45,616 nt of DNA from CAZEID01 sp964512075 (GTDB taxonomy: Bacteria; Patescibacteriota; WWE3; 9FT-COMBO-53-11): assembly GCA_964512075.1 (NCBI GenBank), contig CAZEID010000013.1:1-45616 (forward strand), given 5' to 3'. Positions 8,212 through 16,274 of the stretch are shown in pieces; position 1 is the stretch's first letter, and each line of letters opens with the position of its first letter. The position numbers and the translations under genes are program-made. Under the pieces are notes generated by a model that was not told the origin of the DNA, ran no database searches, and saw only the letters and a program-made list of their open reading frames with translations.

Positions 8212-9053
8212 TCACCGTTGATGTTTTTGGGGGGTTGGGGAACCAGATGTTTCAATACGCGTTGGGGCGACACCTTTCAATCCGGAATAAGTCTCCTTTA
8301 ATCCTCCGTCCTGTCGACGTGGGGGCGTTTTCGAAGAGGCCCTACGCTTTGGGGTGTTTTAAACTCTCACCAGAAGCGAGAGTGGTGTCTGGTGCTCAGA
8401 GAACTGGGCTTAGGGAAAGGCTGCGGTCGCTTTTGGGGAGAGGGGAGGTGTTCGTTCGGGAGAAGGGATTTTCCTTTGACTCTAGGATTTTGGAACTAAA
8501 AGGAGACGTTCACTTGCACGGCTACTGGCAGAGCGAGAAATATTTCAAAGATATCCGCGAGACGATTTTGGAGGATTTTACCCCGATCCGCCCGTTGCGG
8601 GGTCGCAACCAAAAAGTTCTTGATGAGATTGGAAGCTCAAGCTCGATCAGTGTTCACGTGCGGCGGGGCGATTACGTGATTGATCCGCAGACCAATAAAT
8701 TCCATGGCATTTGCGGACCGGAGTACTACAAAAAAGCTGTCGAGATTATTGCCAAGAAAGTTAAAAGCCCGGTCTTCTATTTTTTCTCGGACGATATCGA
8801 TTGGGTCAAGAATAATCTAAGGACCAAGTTTAAGAATGTTTACGTGGACTGGAACCAAGGCGACCAGAGCTTCGTGGATATGCAGTTGATGAGCCATTGT
8901 CGGCACCACATCTTAGCTAACAGTAGCTTCAGTTGGTGGGGAGCGTGGCTAAATCGGAATCCGCATAAGATCGTGGTTGCACCCGAAAGGTGGTTTCAGG
9001 AAAGGAGCTTGGATACGCGGGACTTGATTCCGGAAGGATGGTTGAAGATATGA
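8208..9053 (+). CDS. Family 11 glycosyltransferase (alpha-1,2-fucosyltransferase-like)
   Basis: Transfers L-fucose from GDP-fucose to a galactosyl or similar acceptor. The N-terminal GGLGNQMFQYALGRHL motif and the SVHVRRGDYV motif (about residues 148-157) are diagnostic of GT11; a later ANSSFSWWGAWLN motif completes the set. The start is ATG 8208, which overlaps the upstream TGA; an in-frame ATG at 8136 lies inside the previous gene and would add residues unrelated to the family. The 281-aa length is normal. The GDP-L-fucose synthase at the window's left edge would supply the donor. Downstream lies an AT-rich repeat. Confidence 0.9.
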   Translation: MITVDVFGGLGNQMFQYALGRHLSIRNKSPLILRPVDVGAFSKRPYALGCFKLSPEARVVSGAQRTGLRERLRSLLGRGEVFVREKGFSFDSRILELKGDVHLHGYWQSEKYFKDIRETILEDFTPIRPLRGRNQKVLDEIGSSSSISVHVRRGDYVIDPQTNKFHGICGPEYYKKAVEIIAKKVKSPVFYFFSDDIDWVKNNLRTKFKNVYVDWNQGDQSFVDMQLMSHCRHHILANSSFSWWGAWLNRNPHKIVVAPERWFQERSLDTRDLIPEGWLKI

Positions 9054-9217
9054 GTAATTCAAATTCTAAGCACGAAGTACGAAATTCTAAACAAATTACA
9101 AATTCAAAATCCCAAATTACAAACAGTTTGGAGTTTGAAAAAATTTTGAAGCTTAATTACTGGTTAGCCTGCCTGCCATAAGCAGGGATTTAGAGTTTAT
9201 GATTTAGAATTTGGTGA
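9054..9217 (+). repeat. AT-rich interspersed repeat without a gene, with hairpin and -10 box at its right end
   Basis: A 164-bp, strongly AT-rich gap in a GC-richer operon. It repeats AAATTCTAA-type units; AAATTCTAAACAA (9082-9094) is identical to the left end of the S23 cassette and ATTTAGAATTTG (9203-9214) matches its right end. A small hairpin CCTGC-CATAA-GCAGG lies near 9175-9187. It resembles the S23 cassette with the gene missing. Its right-hand TAGAAT (9205-9210) ends 7 nt before the ATG of the next gene. Confidence 0.7.
9205..9210 (+). promoter_or_regulatory. Candidate -10 box inside the repeat end, 7 nt before ATG 9218
   Basis: TAGAAT with 7 nt (TTGGTGA) to the ATG, the same spacing as other leaderless promoters in the window. 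There is no upstream TG, so this is weaker than the extended boxes. Confidence 0.45.
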
Positions 9218-11407
9218 ATGGTGTTTAAACCCCGAGCAAAAATTGCTAATTACGAGTTACTCCGCAAGCCGAAGGTCTCGGTTGTGATGCCGACTTATAA
9301 TGCTCGGGAGTACCTTCGCGAGGCGATTGAGAGCGTTCTTAACCAGACCTTCAAGGATTTTGAATTTTTGATCATTGACGACGGTTCCACCGATGACACG
9401 GTTGAAATCATCAAAAGCTACCGCGACCCGCGGGTCGTTCTGCACCGCCGCCGCCATCGGGGGCTAGTTTCGGCTTTAAACTACGGTATTAAGGTCGCCC
9501 GGGGGGAGTATATCGCGCGGATGGACGCCGATGATATTTCGGAGCCCCGGCGGTTCGAGCTTCAGGTTGAATTCTTAGACGGCCACCCCGACCACGTTCT
9601 GGTCGGGACTACTACTCAGATTATTGATACCAAGGGACGGACCGTGGAGGTCGCGGCAGAGCCGCTTGGTCACGAAGAGCTCCAGCGGGGTCTGCTGGTA
9701 AGGAATGTTTTGGCCCATGGTTCGGTGATGATGCGAAAAGAGGTTGTGCGCCAAGTTGGCGGGTACGATCCCAAAGCGGTCCACGCCGAAGATTACGATC
9801 TCTGGGCGCGGATCTCCCGGAAGGGGAAGCTAGCAATCCTTCCTTTGCCTCTTTTTAAATGGCGCTTGAATCCGCAGGGGATTTCAGTTACAAAGGCTAA
9901 GGTTCAGCGGCGGACCGTTGAGCGGATTAAAGAGCGCCAGTGGCAGGATTTTCTGCGGAGCGGAAATTCTCTCAAGGTGGATTTCGGCGAAGTTTGGCGA
10001 AGGAGACTGCAGAAGGAGGACCTTTCCGACCCATTTTGGCGCCGCCGCCGCCAAGCGCTGGCGGTGATTTTTTCACGGTTGGGGAGGGAGTTTCTGCTGC
10101 GGGGGAGACGGATAGAAGCGTTTCGGCATATCCTGGCGGCGGTGATTCTTTTTCCCCGTTCTCCCGTCAATTACTTTTATCTTTTGGCGCTTCTTTTCCC
10201 GCGGGGCTTTTTAATTCCGGCGGAAGATTTGCTTCGGCCGCTTAAGCAGTTTCTAGTGCGGATTTGGCACTCCGTTCGGCTAGTTAGTTTCGTCGAGCTT
10301 CCCGAAGGGGGGATTTTGTTTGTTCGGCGGGGAGTTTACCCCGGGTTCGATTTTCCCGAGGCGCACCAGTTCGCGGAGGAGTTGGTGCGGCGGGGAAAGC
10401 GGGTGGGGATCGTATGCCTAAGGAGTCGGGGAGAACCTTCTTACGAAGTGATTAACGGGGTTAAAGTTTTCCGCCTGGCGCCGAACGTTAAGTTTTTCCG
10501 CTGGCTCTTCCAGTTTTTGCTGCTCTTCAATCTTTGGGGAAGGCGTTTTGATGTGGTCCACGTTTTTTGGGGGAAGGGTTTTTCTCTACTACCGATTTTC
10601 GCGCGGCGAGCGGCCCGAAAGTGGGTGTTGGATGTGCGTTCGGGGCATATCGGCGGATTCTTCTCTTCTTTGCTTAACAACGGCTTGGTAGTGGCGGATT
10701 CTTATTTCTTTGATCACGTGATTACTTTGGATGAGCGGCTTTTCCGCAAGCTTTGGCGGAGTTCGCCTAAACCCCGAAATTTACACTTTGTCCCTATGGG
10801 AGTGAACGAAAAAGTTTTTCGTCCCCAGCCGGCGAGAGAGTTAGCCCAAAAGTTGGGAGTTGGTGAAAGTGACTTTGTTTTAGTGTACCAGGGAACTCTG
10901 GATAAATCGCGGCGGTTGGACCAGTTTTTGCGGGGATTCTCTTTTGCCGCGCGCCGGGTCCCCCAGCTCAAGTTTTTGGTGGTGGGGGATGGGTTAAATC
11001 GGGGTCGGCTGGAAGAGGAAGTGCGGCGGCTGGGAATTACTGACAAAGTTATCTTCGTCGGGCGCGTCCCCTACCAAGAGGTTTCCCGTTACGTCTCGGT
11101 CGGAAAGGCGGGGGTTTCTTATGTCCCCCAGACGAAGCCCTTTTTGAACCAGCAAGTAACCAAAACTTTGGAGTATCTCGCCTGCAAGAGGCCGGTACTG
11201 GCGACCCGGCTTCCTTTCCACGAGGATTTGGTGAAGCCCGCTCTCGGAGTGCTAATCAACGACGATTCCCGCTCGGTGGAGCAGGGGATTTTGGAACTAG
11301 TGCGCTTGGAAAGAGAAGGGAAGCTGAAGGTTTCTCGATCCGCCATCAAGGACTTAACTTGGTCGGCGCTGGTGCGCCAGCGGCTTTTGCCAATTTACGA
11401 ATCGTGA
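9218..11407 (+). CDS. Fused GT2-GT4 glycosyltransferase
   Basis: A 729-aa protein joining two glycosyltransferases. Residues about 18-260 are GT2: KVSVVMPTYNAREYLREAIESVLNQ, FLIIDDGSTDDTVEI, YIARMDADDIS (DXD) and HAEDYDLWARISRKG. Residues about 270-350 form a basic/hydrophobic connector containing LAAVILFPRSPVNYFYLLALLF, which may touch the membrane. Residues about 360-729 are GT4: HVFWGKGFSLLPIFARR, VYQGTLDKSRRLDQFL, FLVVGDGLNRGRLEEEV and a YVPQTKPFLNQQVTKTLEYLA donor region. The first 15 residues (KIANYELLRK) resemble translated repeat sequence, so the repeat may have supplied the N-terminus as well as the promoter. The two activities could act successively on one chain; sugars unknown. Confidence 0.88.
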   Translation: MVFKPRAKIANYELLRKPKVSVVMPTYNAREYLREAIESVLNQTFKDFEFLIIDDGSTDDTVEIIKSYRDPRVVLHRRRHRGLVSALNYGIKVARGEYIARMDADDISEPRRFELQVEFLDGHPDHVLVGTTTQIIDTKGRTVEVAAEPLGHEELQRGLLVRNVLAHGSVMMRKEVVRQVGGYDPKAVHAEDYDLWARISRKGKLAILPLPLFKWRLNPQGISVTKAKVQRRTVERIKERQWQDFLRSGNSLKVDFGEVWRRRLQKEDLSDPFWRRRRQALAVIFSRLGREFLLRGRRIEAFRHILAAVILFPRSPVNYFYLLALLFPRGFLIPAEDLLRPLKQFLVRIWHSVRLVSFVELPEGGILFVRRGVYPGFDFPEAHQFAEELVRRGKRVGIVCLRSRGEPSYEVINGVKVFRLAPNVKFFRWLFQFLLLFNLWGRRFDVVHVFWGKGFSLLPIFARRAARKWVLDVRSGHIGGFFSSLLNNGLVVADSYFFDHVITLDERLFRKLWRSSPKPRNLHFVPMGVNEKVFRPQPARELAQKLGVGESDFVLVYQGTLDKSRRLDQFLRGFSFAARRVPQLKFLVVGDGLNRGRLEEEVRRLGITDKVIFVGRVPYQEVSRYVSVGKAGVSYVPQTKPFLNQQVTKTLEYLACKRPVLATRLPFHEDLVKPALGVLINDDSRSVEQGILELVRLEREGKLKVSRSAIKDLTWSALVRQRLLPIYES

Positions 11408-11432
11408 AGATCCTCTAGAATTAGGAGACGGG

Positions 11433-14108
11433 ATGCGTTTGCTGCGTGCGGTTAGTAAAAATTTAACTTGGGAACGGGCGGGGGCGGCATCTTTCTTAGT
11501 CTTTCTCCTGCTTACCCCGCTTACTTACAAGATTCAACTCCGGCCGGGCCTTTACCAAGAGGGGATCTATGTTAGCCCCTTGGTACCACTCTTAGCTTTG
11601 AGCGTAGGGCTCTTTTTACGGTCCTTTTGGTGCAAGGAGCGGGAACGGTTTTGGAGAAGGGTCAGGGAATTTTTAGTTCCCCACCCGATCGCAGAATTGT
11701 TTTACATCCTCGTTTTGATTCTCTTATGGTCTTGGGTCTACGGGCTTTTCCTGACGGGAGATTTTGCCGGAGGGGACCTCCTGCGACTGATAAAGTATGG
11801 GCTTTACTTCTTGGTTTTTCCCTTGGCCGTAAGAACTGCTTCGGTTTTGGGGAAGCGGGGAGTCCGGTGGGTCTTGGGGTTGCTTCTCTTAGTTGGGGTG
11901 ATCACTTCGGTAGTTTCACTGGTCCGAATTCATCAATTTGTATCCGCCGGCAATGTAATTGATTTTTGGCAGTACAGTCCCAACTCCCACAGCGTCGGTT
12001 TTTTGGGGCAGTATTTGGACCTTTCGGATTTCAGCGTTGGTCAAATCCCTAAGGCGGCCCACGCCACTTTTGGGCTTTACCTTTCGGCAGTTCTGGCCGT
12101 GGGGTTGGCACTTCTTTCCGAAGCGCGCCGAGGGCTTAGTTCGATTGGCTTGTTTCTAGGGATTGGGACGCTCGTTGCGGCCCTCTTGTACACGCTTTCG
12201 CGGGGAGCGGTTGCCACCGGCGGCTTCGTGGTTGCGGCGGGCTTGTTGGGACTTCTTTTGCGGAGGCGCTTGGGGACGGCGCTGGGGCTGGGGCTTTTTT
12301 TGGTTTTAGAGACGGCAACCCTCCTTCAACTTAATCCTGAAGTTTCCCAGAAGTTCGCTTCCACTTTTCCGGGAGCAGAGAAGCTAGGGGAGCAGGTGGT
12401 CGCGCTTTCGGCCCCGGTGGGGCGAGGGGTTTTGAGTGCCCTCTCCCTCCTTAAGGATTCTCCGGGCGCTTTCCAGGCTTCGCCGCTCCCGCCGGAACCG
12501 GTTGCCGCCTCTAAAGTTGAGGAGTATTCCGCTCCCGCGCTCCCTTTTGATAAGTCTTTTAACGATCGGGTGGTGACGTGGGAGAACCTCTGGGCGCTTT
12601 TGCGCTCCCGCCCTTCATTTTTTGTTTTGGGGGTCGGGTACAGCATTGATAACCTGGCTCATTTTACGGGCGGTACGGTAGTCTATCCCCACAGCCTGTT
12701 ATTGGATATGTGGGTCCGCGGGGGGCTTTTATCCCTGGCGTTGGTTTTGGCCGTTTGGCTGCTGCTTTTCCTTAAGGTGGTCCAGTTTATCCTCTCGAAA
12801 GATAAATTAGTAAACGCCTTTGGTTTTGCCGTTTTTGGATTTTTGGCGGGATGGTTTCTAGACAACGCCTTATCCGGAGAACAGTTTTTCTCGGATGCGC
12901 CGATGTTGGCGTTTTGGGGAACGTTTGGGTTCGTCGCGGCACTGGCCCAATTGGAAAGTAAGAAGTCTAAAGTAAAAAAAGTTTTAATCGCGCTGACGAG
13001 TTCCGGAATAGGGGGCGCGCCGAAAGTCGTCTACGACTTCCTTAGCAACCAATTAGAAGTTAATAGTAAACAGCGGGAAAGAAGAGAGTTTGAATTTATC
13101 GTCGCCGGACCGCCGGGAAGATTCCTGCGGGAGTTCAAGAAGCTTGGTTACAAAGTTTATTTGGCTCCGCTCGGCCAAATTGGGATCGGGGGGTTTATGC
13201 GGCTTCTCAAAATCTCCCGCCGAGAGGGGGTTGATCTAATTAACTCCCACGGCAAGGGGGCGGGGCTTTACGCCCGGTTAGTCGGGGCGGTTTTGGGCGT
13301 TCCAGTAGTGCACACTTTTCACGGGATTCATTACTTTCGGTATGGGAAAGTTACCCGCTGGATCTACTTCAACTTCGAGCGGCTGATGTCGCAGTTTACG
13401 CGGCTGGTCATCAACGTCTCGGCCAGTCAGCAGAAAGAGGGGGTCGGGCTGAAGCTCTTCCCCCGGGAGAAGGCGCGGGTAGTGGAGAACGGGATGAGGG
13501 TTTCCTCGGTTAAGCTTGCCAAAAAGGAGAGGCGAAAGATTCGTGAGAGGTGGGGAATCGGCGAAAAGGACTTTATGGCGGTAGTTTTGGCGCGGTTTGA
13601 TCCCATCAAAGGCCACGCCCGGCTGGTGGAGATTCTCCCAGTGATTTTGGCGAAAGTCCCCCGATTAAAAGTGGTTTTGGTCGGAGACGGGGAAGAGGAA
13701 GACAAGATTAAAAGGTTGGTGCAGGAGCTGGGGGTTTCCAACGCGGTAGTTTTTGCCGGCCGGCAGAACGATCCTTTCCAGATTTTAAGTTCCGCCGAGG
13801 TCCTGCTTCATCCTTCCTACCATGAGGGTTTACCGCTATCCCCGCTGGAAGCCTCCGCTTTGGCGGTGCCGGTCGTGGCAGCTCAAGCGGTAGGAAACGC
13901 CGATACAGTTTTAAACGGCAAAACCGGATACCTGGTGGACTTTCAGGAGGCGGGAGAGGTTGCGGCCGCGTTGAAGCGGTTGTCCCGGTCGGCGACCCTC
14001 CGCCGCCGAATGGGGGAGCGGGGGAGAAGGTGGGTTACAGAAAGATTCTCGATGGAAAAGTTTGTGAAAAAAACGCTGGCGGTCTACCGAGAAGCCCTCA
14101 AAAATTAA
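11433..14108 (+). CDS. Fusion of Wzy/O-antigen ligase-like membrane protein and GT4
   Basis: An 891-aa protein. Residues 1-505 are strongly hydrophobic with about ten to eleven membrane segments and resemble the Wzy/WaaL O-antigen ligase family, including a long extracytoplasmic loop (about 300-400) with GVGYSIDNLAHFTGGTVVYPHS, the usual position of the catalytic region. Residues about 513-891 are a cytoplasmic GT4: LIALTSSGIGGAPKVVYDFL, VVHTFHGIHYFRYGK, VLARFDPIKGHARLVEIL, VVLVGDGEEEDKIKRL and SYHEGLPLSPLEASALAVPVV (E-x7-E). The junction (residues 509-517) is Lys/Ser-rich and coded by A-rich DNA. AGGAG at 11423-11427 precedes the ATG with good spacing, and TAGAAT at 11416 could be a -10. The fusion couples polymerisation or ligation to a transferase step. 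The domain call is strong, the exact reaction inferred. Confidence 0.82.
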   Translation: MRLLRAVSKNLTWERAGAASFLVFLLLTPLTYKIQLRPGLYQEGIYVSPLVPLLALSVGLFLRSFWCKERERFWRRVREFLVPHPIAELFYILVLILLWSWVYGLFLTGDFAGGDLLRLIKYGLYFLVFPLAVRTASVLGKRGVRWVLGLLLLVGVITSVVSLVRIHQFVSAGNVIDFWQYSPNSHSVGFLGQYLDLSDFSVGQIPKAAHATFGLYLSAVLAVGLALLSEARRGLSSIGLFLGIGTLVAALLYTLSRGAVATGGFVVAAGLLGLLLRRRLGTALGLGLFLVLETATLLQLNPEVSQKFASTFPGAEKLGEQVVALSAPVGRGVLSALSLLKDSPGAFQASPLPPEPVAASKVEEYSAPALPFDKSFNDRVVTWENLWALLRSRPSFFVLGVGYSIDNLAHFTGGTVVYPHSLLLDMWVRGGLLSLALVLAVWLLLFLKVVQFILSKDKLVNAFGFAVFGFLAGWFLDNALSGEQFFSDAPMLAFWGTFGFVAALAQLESKKSKVKKVLIALTSSGIGGAPKVVYDFLSNQLEVNSKQRERREFEFIVAGPPGRFLREFKKLGYKVYLAPLGQIGIGGFMRLLKISRREGVDLINSHGKGAGLYARLVGAVLGVPVVHTFHGIHYFRYGKVTRWIYFNFERLMSQFTRLVINVSASQQKEGVGLKLFPREKARVVENGMRVSSVKLAKKERRKIRERWGIGEKDFMAVVLARFDPIKGHARLVEILPVILAKVPRLKVVLVGDGEEEDKIKRLVQELGVSNAVVFAGRQNDPFQILSSAEVLLHPSYHEGLPLSPLEASALAVPVVAAQAVGNADTVLNGKTGYLVDFQEAGEVAAALKRLSRSATLRRRMGERGRRWVTERFSMEKFVKKTLAVYREALKN

Positions 14109-14123
14109 CCGGGTAACCTTTTG

Positions 14124-14147
14124 TTATAGTATACTAATATACTATAA
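14124..14147 (+). promoter_or_regulatory. Perfect AT-rich inverted repeat, candidate operator
   Basis: TTATAGTATA (14124-14133) and TATACTATAA (14138-14147) are perfect inverted copies around CTAA. It sits in the only clear gap between the upstream and downstream glycan genes, about 40 bp before the promoter box at 14188. It is too AT-rich for a terminator and has no T-run, so an operator is more likely. TTGTTA (14121) and TATAAA (14143) with 16 bp between could even form a promoter overlapping it. Confidence 0.5.
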
Positions 14148-14187
14148 ACTTTTATTGGTTTAAGCTTTCCTTTTTAATCTTCCCACT

Positions 14188-14196
14188 TGGTAGAAT
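14188..14196 (+). promoter_or_regulatory. Extended -10 promoter for the second glycan block
   Basis: TG-G-TAGAAT ends 9 nt before ATG 14206; no Shine-Dalgarno sequence intervenes, so the transcript is probably leaderless or nearly so. Confidence 0.6.
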
Positions 14197-14205
14197 TAAT
14201 CCGAT

Positions 14206-15345
14206 ATGCGCATTGGTATTGACGCCCGCCTTTGGGGTTCTTCTGGTCGGGGGGTAGGGCGGTACGTCCAGAATTTGGTTGAAAATCTTGAGAAGGTCGA
14301 CTCCAAGAATAAGTACTTTATTTTCCTGAGAGAAAAGGGCTTTAATACCTTTCTTCCTCACGGTGAAAACTTTCACAAGGTTTTGGCGGATGTCCCCTGG
14401 TACGGGGTGCAGGAGCAAGTAGTGATGCCAGGGATTTTTTCGGCCTCAAACCTCGATCTTTTGCATGTTCCTCACTTCAACGCCCCACTTCTGTACGGAG
14501 AAAGAATGGTCGTAACTATTCATGATTTGACAATGCTCAAGTTTGGCGGGAGAGAAACTTCTACTCTCCCCGCCCCGCTTTTTTACGCCAAGCGGCTCGG
14601 GTTGCGGGTGGTGACGGAATTGGCTGTCCGCCGCGCCGCGCGAGTGATCGTGCCGTCTAAATTTGTGAAGAAAGAGTTAGTAAGGACTTTTACGCTTCCC
14701 CCCGGGAAGATTGTTGTAACTCCCGAGGCGGGAGTTCTGGCAGGGAAGGAAAGGACTGCGGCGGAACGGGAGATTGAAGATGTGTTGGGAAAGTACCGAA
14801 TTACCAAGCCCTACTTTCTCTACGTGGGATCTTTTTATCCTCACAAGAATGTGGGGCGGTTGGTGGAGGCGGTTAAGGTTCTGAACGAGAGATTGAAAAA
14901 ATCCGCCCAACTAGTGTTGGTAGGAGGGAAAGATGCTTTCTTGGAAAGGGTTGCGCACCAGGCGCTAGAGATTGGGGCTTTGAAGTATTTGGTTTTGACT
15001 GGTTATGTGACCGATGCTGACTTGGTTGACCTTTACCGGGAAGCCGAGGCTTACGTTCAGCCCTCGCTGTCGGAGGGCTTTGGCCTAGGCTCGGTTGAAG
15101 CGATGGCGTTGGGAGTACCGGTAGTGCAGTCTGAAGCTTCCTGCCTGCCGGAGATTGCCGGCGAAGCCGCGCTGTACTTTGATCCCCAAAATCCCCGGGA
15201 TATTGCCGAAAAATTAGCCAAGGTACTAGGAAACAAGACACTGCGGCAAGGATTAGTGAAGAAGGGTTTGGCCCGAGCAAAGGACTTCTCCTGGGAAAAG
15301 ATGGCGCGAGAAACGCTGGGAGTTTACCGGAAGGCCGCAAGATGA
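14206..15345 (+). CDS. Family 4 glycosyltransferase (mannosyltransferase-like)
   Basis: GT-B retaining transferase of 379 aa beginning MRIGIDARLWGSSGRGVGRYVQNL, the opening typical of WbaZ/mannosyltransferase-like GT4 enzymes. Further motifs: VPHFNAPLLYGERMVVTIHDLT, VIVPSKFVKKELVRTF, YVGSFYPHKNVGRLVEA, and PSLSEGFGLGSVEAMALGVPVV with the E-x7-E donor pair near residue 288. First gene of the second glycan block, behind a palindrome and an extended -10 promoter. Its stop overlaps the next start (ATGA). Exact sugar unknown. Confidence 0.9.
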   Translation: MRIGIDARLWGSSGRGVGRYVQNLVENLEKVDSKNKYFIFLREKGFNTFLPHGENFHKVLADVPWYGVQEQVVMPGIFSASNLDLLHVPHFNAPLLYGERMVVTIHDLTMLKFGGRETSTLPAPLFYAKRLGLRVVTELAVRRAARVIVPSKFVKKELVRTFTLPPGKIVVTPEAGVLAGKERTAAEREIEDVLGKYRITKPYFLYVGSFYPHKNVGRLVEAVKVLNERLKKSAQLVLVGGKDAFLERVAHQALEIGALKYLVLTGYVTDADLVDLYREAEAYVQPSLSEGFGLGSVEAMALGVPVVQSEASCLPEIAGEAALYFDPQNPRDIAEKLAKVLGNKTLRQGLVKKGLARAKDFSWEKMARETLGVYRKAAR

Positions 15346-16274
15346 GAATTCTCGTCACCGGCGGAGCGGGTTTTATCGGAAGTCACCTCGTTGATGCTTT
15401 AGTAGAGTCCGGCCACCGAGTTTCGGTCGTTGACAACCTCTCCACCGGATTGGAAGAGTACGTCAATCCTTCGGCCGCCTTCTACCGGGAGGATATCGCC
15501 GGTGATCACTTAAGGGCCGTCTTCGCAAAAGAAAAGCCAGAGGTGGTTTTTCACCTCGCCGCCCATGTCAATCTCCGAGAGTCGTTCCAGGAACCAACCG
15601 CCGGCGCTCGGAATAACATCGTGGGCAGCCTCAATCTTCTGCAGCTCATGGCCGAGTTCGGGGTTCCCAAAATCGTTTTTTCCTCGACCGGCGGAGCGAT
15701 TTACGGCGAACCCAAGCAAATCCCGACCCCGGAGACCTATTTCGCTATCCCGACTTCTCCCTACGGCATCTCCAAGCTAGCGGTCGAGTATTATCTGGAC
15801 GTTTGGCAAAGATTGCACGGAATCGAATACGTCGCTTTGCGCTATGCCAACGTTTACGGCCCGCGCCAAGGAGGAAAGGGCGAAGCCGGGGTGGTAGCGA
15901 TCTTTGCTAAGAAGATGCTTAAGGGCGAACCGGTTGAGATCTTTGGGGATGGGAAGCAAACCCGCGATTACGTTTACGTCGCAGATGTGGTCGCTGCCAA
16001 CCTAGCCGCGCTGGAATACCGGGGGAGCGGGATCTTCAATATCGCCACCGGGTTGGAGACGAGCGTGAGGGGTATCTTTGAAAAACTCTCCAAGCTTCTT
16101 AACTATTCCGCCGCTCCCGCTTTCGCGCCGGCGGTTAAGGGAGAGATCTTACGGAGCGCCCTCGACATCTCGAAAGCCAAGAGGGAGCTGGGCTGGCAGC
16201 CCAAGGTTTCCCTCGAAGAAGGGTTGAGTCGGACCGCGGAGTTTTTCCGGAAAGCAAATGGCAGAGCTTCCTAA
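15342..16274 (+). CDS. NAD-dependent sugar epimerase/dehydratase (UDP-glucose 4-epimerase-like)
   Basis: Extended SDR protein of 310 aa acting on a nucleotide sugar. TGGAGFIGSHLVDAL (residues 6-20) binds NAD, VVDNLSTG selects the cofactor ribose, and the catalytic set is the Ser/Thr of SSTGGAIYGEP plus Tyr and Lys of YGISK (about 141-145). LRYANVYGPRQ and GDGKQTRDYVYVADVV are typical of GalE-like and dTDP/UDP-sugar epimerases. It overlaps the previous gene by 4 bp and the next by 17 bp. It likely supplies a donor for the adjacent transferases; 4-epimerase is the best guess, other SDR sugar enzymes remain possible. Confidence 0.88.
   Translation: MRILVTGGAGFIGSHLVDALVESGHRVSVVDNLSTGLEEYVNPSAAFYREDIAGDHLRAVFAKEKPEVVFHLAAHVNLRESFQEPTAGARNNIVGSLNLLQLMAEFGVPKIVFSSTGGAIYGEPKQIPTPETYFAIPTSPYGISKLAVEYYLDVWQRLHGIEYVALRYANVYGPRQGGKGEAGVVAIFAKKMLKGEPVEIFGDGKQTRDYVYVADVVAANLAALEYRGSGIFNIATGLETSVRGIFEKLSKLLNYSAAPAFAPAVKGEILRSALDISKAKRELGWQPKVSLEEGLSRTAEFFRKANGRAS

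Noticed and set aside
8990..9181. ORF of 63 codons reading into the repeat (NSNSKHEVRNSK...)
   Set aside because: It starts inside the fucosyltransferase in another frame and its rest is translated AT-rich repeat; no sign of a real protein.
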